A DNA stretch of 64,000 nucleotides, taken from Nonomuraea aurantiaca. Lineage in GTDB: Bacteria; Actinomycetota; Actinomycetes; Streptosporangiales; Streptosporangiaceae. Position 1 is the stretch's first letter. The number at the start of each line of letters is the position of its first letter. Shown piece by piece: positions 59,160-64,000 of this stretch. The notes under the pieces were generated by a model that saw only the letters and a list, made by a program, of their open reading frames with translations, had not been told where the DNA came from and did not search any database. The stretch spans positions 180,713 to 244,712 of the forward strand of contig NZ_JAIWNB010000017.1 of assembly GCF_020215705.1 (NCBI RefSeq). The letters are read 5' to 3'. Made by a program: the position numbers and the translations under genes.

Positions 59160-60320
59160 ATGCGCATCACGGCGTATCGGACCATGACGACGGTCCAGGT
59201 ATGGGGCCGTCCCGTCGGTGATGCCAACGGCGTCTTCGCCGACGGTGTCGTCCCGGTGCCGATCGTCATGGTGGACACCGACGAGGGGATCACCGGTGTC
59301 GGCCTCGGGCCGCACGTCGAGATCGACACCGTCTTCGCCGCGATCGAGGGGGAGGACCCGCGCGGCGTGACGGCCCTTTACGACCGCATGCTGCGGCAGA
59401 CCTTCAAGGCGGGCCACGCCGGCGCCGTGTTCGGCACGATCGGCGCACTCGACACCGCCCTGTGGGACATCAAGGCGCAGGCGGCCGGTGAGCCGCTCTG
59501 GCGGCTGCTGGGCGGGCGGGACCGGCGGGTTCCCGCCTACGCGTCGGGACTCGACATCGGCCTGACCGACGACGAGCTCGTCTCCGCGTACCAGGTCTAC
59601 GCCGAGCACGGTCTGCGCGCGGCCAAGCTCAAGGGCGGCCTCGACATCGATCGCGACCGGCACCGCTTGACACTCGTACGGGACGTGCTGAGCGAGGCCC
59701 GGCACGGATCGCGGCCGGGACTGATGCTCGACGTGAACGAGGCCTGGACCCGCAAGCAGGCGGTCCGGCACGTCTGCGAGCTGGAGCGCACCCTGGATCT
59801 GACCTGGATCGAGGAGCCGGTCCGGCGGTGGGACGCCGAAGGGCTGGCCGTCGTCGGCAAAGGGATCCGCGCCTCCGTCGCCACGGGGGAGAACCTGACC
59901 GGGCTCGAGCAGTTCCGTCCGCTGCTGGCCACGGGGGCGGTCGACATCGTCCAGACGGCCGCGGTCTGGGGCGTGACCCACTTCCTCCGGGTGTCCGCCC
60001 TGGCGCACGCCCACGACCTGCCCGTCAGCCCGATCGGCACCACGCCGGTCGCGCTGCTGCACGCCGCGACGTCGGTGCCGAACCACATGGCCAGCGAACT
60101 GCAGGACCTGCACCCGCCGCTCGGGATGTCGCTCGACACGTACGTCGAGGACGGCGCCTTCATCCTCGGGGACACGCCGGGCCTCGGCATCACCGTCGAC
60201 CACAACGCGATCAACGGGTTCACCCGTCGACCGGACGCCAGGGCGGCCGAGGGCCCCCACACCCGGCCGGAGCACGCAGGGCGGCGACTGCTGCCGGTGA
60301 CCGACGCCTCCCGCGGGTGA
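59160..60320 (+). CDS. mandelate racemase/muconate lactonizing enzyme family sugar-acid enzyme
   Basis: A 386-residue enolase-superfamily enzyme. Visible residues: Lys in AAKLKGGLD, metal ligands Asp in LMLDVNEAW, Glu in TWIEEPV and Glu in VATGENLTG. The usual C-terminal barrel His is not in a P-H context (SPIGTTPVALLHA), so the acid/base set differs from L-fuconate dehydratase. Probably a sugar-acid dehydratase or an epimerase. One base after the permease stop; same operon, so its substrate is probably derived from the transported sugar. Convergent with the GH27 gene (24 bases). Confidence 0.85.
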   Translation: MRITAYRTMTTVQVWGRPVGDANGVFADGVVPVPIVMVDTDEGITGVGLGPHVEIDTVFAAIEGEDPRGVTALYDRMLRQTFKAGHAGAVFGTIGALDTALWDIKAQAAGEPLWRLLGGRDRRVPAYASGLDIGLTDDELVSAYQVYAEHGLRAAKLKGGLDIDRDRHRLTLVRDVLSEARHGSRPGLMLDVNEAWTRKQAVRHVCELERTLDLTWIEEPVRRWDAEGLAVVGKGIRASVATGENLTGLEQFRPLLATGAVDIVQTAAVWGVTHFLRVSALAHAHDLPVSPIGTTPVALLHAATSVPNHMASELQDLHPPLGMSLDTYVEDGAFILGDTPGLGITVDHNAINGFTRRPDARAAEGPHTRPEHAGRRLLPVTDASRG

Positions 60321-60344
60321 CCGGGGTGTCAGGGGCACGTCAGG

Positions 60345-61916
60345 TCAGGTGCGGGTCCAACGCTGGTTGGTGCCGCCGTTGCAGGACCAGATGACGAGTT
60401 TGGTGCCGTTGGCGGTGGCGTTGTTCGGCACGTCCAGGCACTTGTTCGCTCCGACCGCGGTGATGGTGCCGTCGGAGTTGAGGCGCCACTGCTGGTTGGG
60501 CTGCCCGTTGCAGTCCCAGATGATGACCTGGGTGCCGTTGGCGGTGCCCTGGTCGTAGGCGTCCAGGCATTTGTTGCCGTAGACCCGGAGCTCACTGCTC
60601 GCGGTGGGCGTCCACTGCTGGCCGGGCCGGCCGTCACAGTCCCAGATCTGCGCCTGCGCGCCGTTGACCTGCGAGGAGCCGGTGACGTCCAGGCACCGGC
60701 CCGAGCCGGCCCCTCTGATCGCCAGCGCGGGGACGATGCCCCCTCCGGTGACGGTGTACATGGCCGCCCCGTGCCCGGGCACCGACGCGCTGATCGTTCC
60801 GGAGGAGGAGGACGTCGTGTGCGCCCACAGGTCACGCACCGAGTAGGAGGACGCCGAGCCCAGGCCGAGGGCGGCGGCGGTGGTGGAGACGGTCGAGGTC
60901 GAGGTGCCCCGGTTGAGCAGGACGACCGCGACCGAGCCGTTCTTCATCGGCTTGCGCCAGACCTCCAGGTTGCCGTTGTCGCTGATCTTGTGGCCCTGCC
61001 GGCCGCCCCAGTCCTGGTTGACCGCGATGACCTCGGTGTTGGTGAGGATGGTGCGCGTGTCGGCGCTCATCGTGCGGATGTCGTTTCCGGCGATGAGCGG
61101 TGCGTTGAGCAACGACCACAGGCTGAAGTGCGCGCGGCCCTCGGTCCCCGTCACCCCGCCGACGCCGACCTCCAGCATGTCGGGGTCGTTCCACCCGCCC
61201 GGGCCGGAGTACGCCTCCAGCCCGACCTGCTGGTCCAGGATCCCCATGATGGAGTTCCAGTTGGCCGCGATGTCGCCGGTGTCGCGCCAGGAGTTGCCGA
61301 CAGGCATCCCCCAGGTCCACACGCTCTCCTGGCCCCAGTTGCACAGGCTGTAGAGGATCGGGCGTCCGGTGGCGGCCAGCGCGTCGCGCATGGCGGTGTA
61401 GCGCTGCTGCCCGTTCATGCCCCGGTGGTCGCCGCAGTTGTCGTACTTGAGGTAGTCGATTCCCCAGGACGCCCACAGGGCGGCGTCGCGCTGCTCGTAG
61501 CCGAGACTGGCCGGGTACCCCGCGCACGTCGTCGTGCCCGCCGATGAGTAGATGCCGAGCTTGAGCCCCTTGGCGTGTACGTAGTCCGCCAGCGCCTTCA
61601 TGCCGCTGGGAAACTTCTGCGGATCCGGCACCAGGTCGCCGGCGGCGTTACGGCTCTTGGTGGACCAGCAGTCGTCGACGTTGACGTAGGTGTAGCCCGC
61701 CGCCGCCATGCCGCTGGAGACCATGGCGTCGGCCGTCTGACGGATCAGGGCGTCGTTGACGTTGCAGCCGAAGCTGTTCCAGTCGTTCCAGCCCATCTGA
61801 GGGGTGCGGGCCAGGCCGTTGTCCAGGGCGACGGCCGGTGACGTGGCACCGCCGATCGCGACGAGGGAGCCGGCCGCCAGTAACGCGGCCATCGTCAGGC
61901 CGAGGATTCTGCGCAT
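60345..61916 (-). CDS. GH27 alpha-galactosidase with C-terminal CBM13
   Basis: A 523-residue secreted enzyme. Signal peptide (1-about 30), GH27 barrel (about 33-310; TPQMGWNDWNSFGCN, VNVDDCWS, nucleophile Asp in LKYDNCGDHRG, acid/base Asp in WRDTGDIAANW), C-terminal antiparallel sheet, then a three-lobed CBM13 (about 395-523). It removes alpha-1,6-galactose from galactomannan or side chains. ATG 61916 has GGAG at 6 bases; an earlier ATG at 61928 has none. It follows the SGNH esterase by 26 bases in one operon. Confidence 0.94.
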   Translation of the reverse strand: MRRILGLTMAALLAAGSLVAIGGATSPAVALDNGLARTPQMGWNDWNSFGCNVNDALIRQTADAMVSSGMAAAGYTYVNVDDCWSTKSRNAAGDLVPDPQKFPSGMKALADYVHAKGLKLGIYSSAGTTTCAGYPASLGYEQRDAALWASWGIDYLKYDNCGDHRGMNGQQRYTAMRDALAATGRPILYSLCNWGQESVWTWGMPVGNSWRDTGDIAANWNSIMGILDQQVGLEAYSGPGGWNDPDMLEVGVGGVTGTEGRAHFSLWSLLNAPLIAGNDIRTMSADTRTILTNTEVIAVNQDWGGRQGHKISDNGNLEVWRKPMKNGSVAVVLLNRGTSTSTVSTTAAALGLGSASSYSVRDLWAHTTSSSSGTISASVPGHGAAMYTVTGGGIVPALAIRGAGSGRCLDVTGSSQVNGAQAQIWDCDGRPGQQWTPTASSELRVYGNKCLDAYDQGTANGTQVIIWDCNGQPNQQWRLNSDGTITAVGANKCLDVPNNATANGTKLVIWSCNGGTNQRWTRT

Positions 61917-61942
61917 CTGAATCTCCATCTACCGGAGTGATG

Positions 61943-63052
61943 TCATGGACTGGCGCGAGTCCAGCGCTGGTTGGCACCGCCGCCGCAGGACCAGATCTGG
62001 AGCTTGACGCCGTTGGCCGTGGAGTAGTTGGGCACGTCCAGGCACTTGTTCGCCCCGACCGCGGTGATGGTGCCGTCGGCGTTGAAGCGCCACTGTTGAT
62101 TGCTCTGGCCGTTGCAGTCCCAGATGACGACGCCGGCGCCGTCGGCGGTGCTCCGGTTGGACACGTCCAGGCACTTGCCGCCGTAGATCCGCAGCTCGCC
62201 GGCGCCGGTCGACGTCCAGCTCTGGTTGGACTGGCCGTTGCAGTCCCAGATCTGCGCCTGCGCGCCGTTGGCCTGTGACGCGCCGGAGACGTCCAGGCAC
62301 CGGCCGGAGCCCACGCCTCTGATCGCCATCCCGCTGGGGGTTCCGTCCCCCGGCTGGCCGATGCTGCCAGGAACCGACTGCAGCGCCGCGTACCAGGCGG
62401 CTGCCATCTTGTCGTAACCGCCGGCGGTCGGGTGGATGCCGTCGATCAGGTCGGAGGTGGTCACCTTGCTGTGCATGTCGACCAGGTGGACGTGCTTGCC
62501 GCTGTTCACCTTGCTCTGGACGATGCCGGGGATCGCCGCGTTGAAGGTGCGGGCGGCGGACTCCTGGCCGGAGTTGGACAGCGGGATGATGGTCGCGACG
62601 AAGACGTCCGCGTCGGGCACGGCCGCGGTGATGTGGTCGATCAGCGTGGACAGCCGCTGCGGGGCGCCGGCCACGTTGTAGTTCTGCAGGATGTCGTTGG
62701 TGCCTAGGTGGAGCAGCAGTGTGCGCGGTGTGTACGTACGCAGCCAGCCGGTGATGTTCGCGTCGATCTGGTCGATCCGCCACCCGGGATGACCCTCGTG
62801 ATCGTGATCGCCCAGGCTGCCCGGCCCGTTGAACTGCGACCCGACGAAGTCGACCGTGTAGCGTCCGCCGATCAGGCGCTGCCATAACCCGATCCGGTAG
62901 CCGCCCGGCACCTGCGTGCCTTCGGTGATCGAGTCGCCGAGCGGCATGACCCGCACCCCGCCGTTGGACTCGGCTCCGGCGACCCCCGTCCCCATCGCCG
63001 CCAACGCCACCGCGGTGAGCACGGCGGCCCACCATAGCCTCCAGGTACGCAT
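61943..63052 (-). CDS. SGNH/GDSL esterase (CE3-like) with C-terminal CBM13
   Basis: A 369-residue secreted esterase. Signal peptide (1-about 28), block I MPLGDSITEGTQ (nucleophile Ser), EGHPGWRI, block III LHLGTNDIL and block V DGIHPTAGGY (Asp/His). This follows the CE3 acetylxylan-esterase plan. CBM13 occupies about residues 240-369. ATG 63052 has GAGGAG 6 bases upstream, better than TTG 63058. First gene of an operon with GH27. Confidence 0.9.
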   Translation of the reverse strand: MRTWRLWWAAVLTAVALAAMGTGVAGAESNGGVRVMPLGDSITEGTQVPGGYRIGLWQRLIGGRYTVDFVGSQFNGPGSLGDHDHEGHPGWRIDQIDANITGWLRTYTPRTLLLHLGTNDILQNYNVAGAPQRLSTLIDHITAAVPDADVFVATIIPLSNSGQESAARTFNAAIPGIVQSKVNSGKHVHLVDMHSKVTTSDLIDGIHPTAGGYDKMAAAWYAALQSVPGSIGQPGDGTPSGMAIRGVGSGRCLDVSGASQANGAQAQIWDCNGQSNQSWTSTGAGELRIYGGKCLDVSNRSTADGAGVVIWDCNGQSNQQWRFNADGTITAVGANKCLDVPNYSTANGVKLQIWSCGGGANQRWTRASP

Positions 63053-63217
63053 GCTCAACTCCTCGCCGTCGCCCGCGCGGGATGCGGGCGGCGCATCGAC
63101 CCCTTTGCCGTGGACACCAGGACCTCCCTGTGATCGTTAGTTGTCTCTGACCTCGCCGGGCCATGACGCCGAAAGCGACGCCACCAGCTCAGGGACGGGA
63201 TGGGTCCGCCTCTCCGT

Positions 63218-63231
63218 TGTTAGCGCTAACA
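63218..63231. promoter_or_regulatory. LacI-type operator upstream of SGNH/GH27 operon
   Basis: TGTTAGCGCTAACA, identical to the 38949 site. 55 bases downstream of the predicted -10. Confidence 0.8.
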
Positions 63232-63286
63232 GAGCGCTGGCTGATCATGCTCCCCTCGGGCCGGTGGAGGTGGTGGCGGGACGGAG

Positions 63287-63314
63287 CAAATACGAGGCGG
63301 AAAGGTACTGTCAA
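63287..63314 (-). promoter_or_regulatory. predicted promoter of the SGNH/GH27 operon
   Basis: Minus strand: TTGACA (63314-63309), 16 bases, TATTTG (63292-63287), then CTCC, the same as at 55003-55030. The region 63053-63726 contains no gene. Confidence 0.65.
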
Positions 63315-63412
63315 GAGCGCCGTAGCTTGCGGCGGGTCCGCACTGGCATCGGCCGAGCGCGCTCACCTCGGATTATCGAGTCCAGCCGCAGCGGACCAGC
63401 GAGAGCGTCGCC

Positions 63413-63425
63413 ATGAAACTTTCAT
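63413..63425. promoter_or_regulatory. GAAASTTTC box upstream of the SGNH operon
   Basis: ATGAAACTTTCAT, a perfect 13-bp palindrome, 98 bases upstream of the minus-strand -35. Confidence 0.75.
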
Positions 63426-63519
63426 CCGCGCCCCGGACGAGCCCAGCCGAAACATTTCAAGAATCACGATCCGCACATTGAGCCAGCACAACGGGCCTGG
63501 ACAGCGATCGGATGTGTCC

Positions 63520-63528
63520 GAAAGTTTC
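63520..63528. promoter_or_regulatory. GAAASTTTC box at second GH10 promoter
   Basis: GAAAGTTTC, ending 9 bases before the -35, the same distance as at the first xylanase. A further half-site ACTTTCGG lies in the -35/-10 spacer. Confidence 0.7.
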
Positions 63529-63537
63529 ACCAGATCC

Positions 63538-63566
63538 TTGACAACTTTCGGCGAGATTCACACACT
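63538..63566 (+). promoter_or_regulatory. predicted promoter of the second GH10 xylanase
   Basis: TTGACA (63538-63543), 17 bases, CACACT (63561-63566). Both hexamers and spacing equal those at 29725-29753. Confidence 0.65.
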
Positions 63567-63726
63567 GAAATGCCCGAGGTGAGCTCCCCCTACCGGCTCG
63601 GTGGTGCTCGGCAGAGGGACTGCCGTCCCGGCGCTTGTGGTGTGCGTCCACCGGAGGCGTGGCGTCGGTCCCGCGGGTGTGTCCCGCACGATCCTTTCCC
63701 CATGATTGGCATCTGGAGGCTCGAAC

Positions 63727-64000
63727 ATGCGTGTCAACGCCATGTCCCCCCGTACCGCCAGACGGCCGCTCGGCGCGCGCCGCCGGGCGCTGATCACCGG
63801 CGCGCTCGGCGCGCTCGGCCTGATCACGGCACTGGCGACGGCGATTCCGGCCGATGCCGCGGCGAGTACGTTAGGCGCGGCCGCCGCGCAGAGCGGGCGG
63901 TACTTCGGCACCGCCATCGCCTCGGGCCGCCTCGGCGACTCGCAGTACACCACCATCGCGAGCCGCGAGTTCAACATGGTGACGGCCGAGAACGAGATGA
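63727..64000 (+). CDS. GH10 endo-beta-1,4-xylanase, N-terminal part (cut by window edge)
   Basis: The first 91 codons of a second secreted GH10 xylanase. A long basic N-terminus (RTARRPLGARRRAL) precedes a hydrophobic signal helix, then LGAAAAQSGRYFGTAIASG and MVTAENEM, closely like the start of the xylanase at 29900 and of Streptomyces XlnA. ATG 63727 has TGGAGG about 10 bases upstream, as in the first copy. The catalytic Glu residues and any CBM lie beyond the window. Confidence 0.9.
   Translation, partial: MRVNAMSPRTARRPLGARRRALITGALGALGLITALATAIPADAAASTLGAAAAQSGRYFGTAIASGRLGDSQYTTIASREFNMVTAENEM

Overview
The DNA is very GC-rich, with dense, strongly GC3-biased genes, many GTG starts, NarL/LuxR, TetR, LysR and GntR regulators, Tat and Sec secreted glycoside hydrolases, and ricin-type (CBM13) or bacterial CBM2 lectin modules. 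This points to a filamentous actinomycete. I would guess Streptosporangiaceae (Nonomuraea-like), but that is inference from gene style, not from a marker gene. I saw no tRNA, rRNA, insertion sequence, CRISPR array or replication origin.

Left part (1-26.4 kb): mixed accessory and housekeeping genes. It opens with a sugar-acid operon: aldo/keto reductase end, HpcH/HpaI aldolase, BNR sialidase-like protein and SDR. Then come an XRE-PPOx protein, a CBS-BON protein that has lost one CBS motif, an Lnt-like amidase, a two-component pair, and an HxlR/aldo-keto reductase pair. A two-gene EACC1-caspase module (9826-12020) is followed by a decayed two-component system. Next are a LysR/SDR pair, an accessory peptidoglycan-precursor cassette (D-Ala-D-Ala ligase, MurF, Asp/Glu racemase), a STAND ATPase and three TetR-controlled gene pairs with visible palindromic operators. 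Several small remnants (WYL regulator, secreted-protein fragment, broken response regulator) mark this part as a site of turnover.

Right part (26.4-64 kb): a large plant-polysaccharide island. It encodes GH54-CBM2, two CE1-type esterases (one with CBM2, one with CBM13), two GH10 xylanases (29.9 kb and the right edge), two LacI repressors, a GH127/GH43/GH62 arabinofuranosidase operon, a GH30 glucuronoxylanase, an RbsABC-like ABC transporter with L-fuconate dehydratase and its GntR regulator, a GH95/GH59/GH43-CBM6 operon, a second GntR with an ABC transporter and enolase-superfamily enzyme, and an SGNH esterase/GH27 alpha-galactosidase operon. The likely substrates are arabinoxylan/glucuronoxylan plus fucosylated, arabinosylated and galactosylated wall polymers. 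Secreted enzymes release pentoses, L-fucose and galactose, and the two transporters with the two enolase-superfamily enzymes take up and process sugars or sugar acids.

The most informative pattern in the island is regulatory. Copies of TGTTAGCGCTAACA-type palindromes (LacI-like), GAAASTTTC boxes and a TGGGAGCGCTCCCA (CelR/CebR-type) box sit at repeated, nearly fixed distances from recognisable -35/-10 elements in front of different operons. The two xylanase promoters share an identical layout, and three esterase/arabinosidase operons share another.
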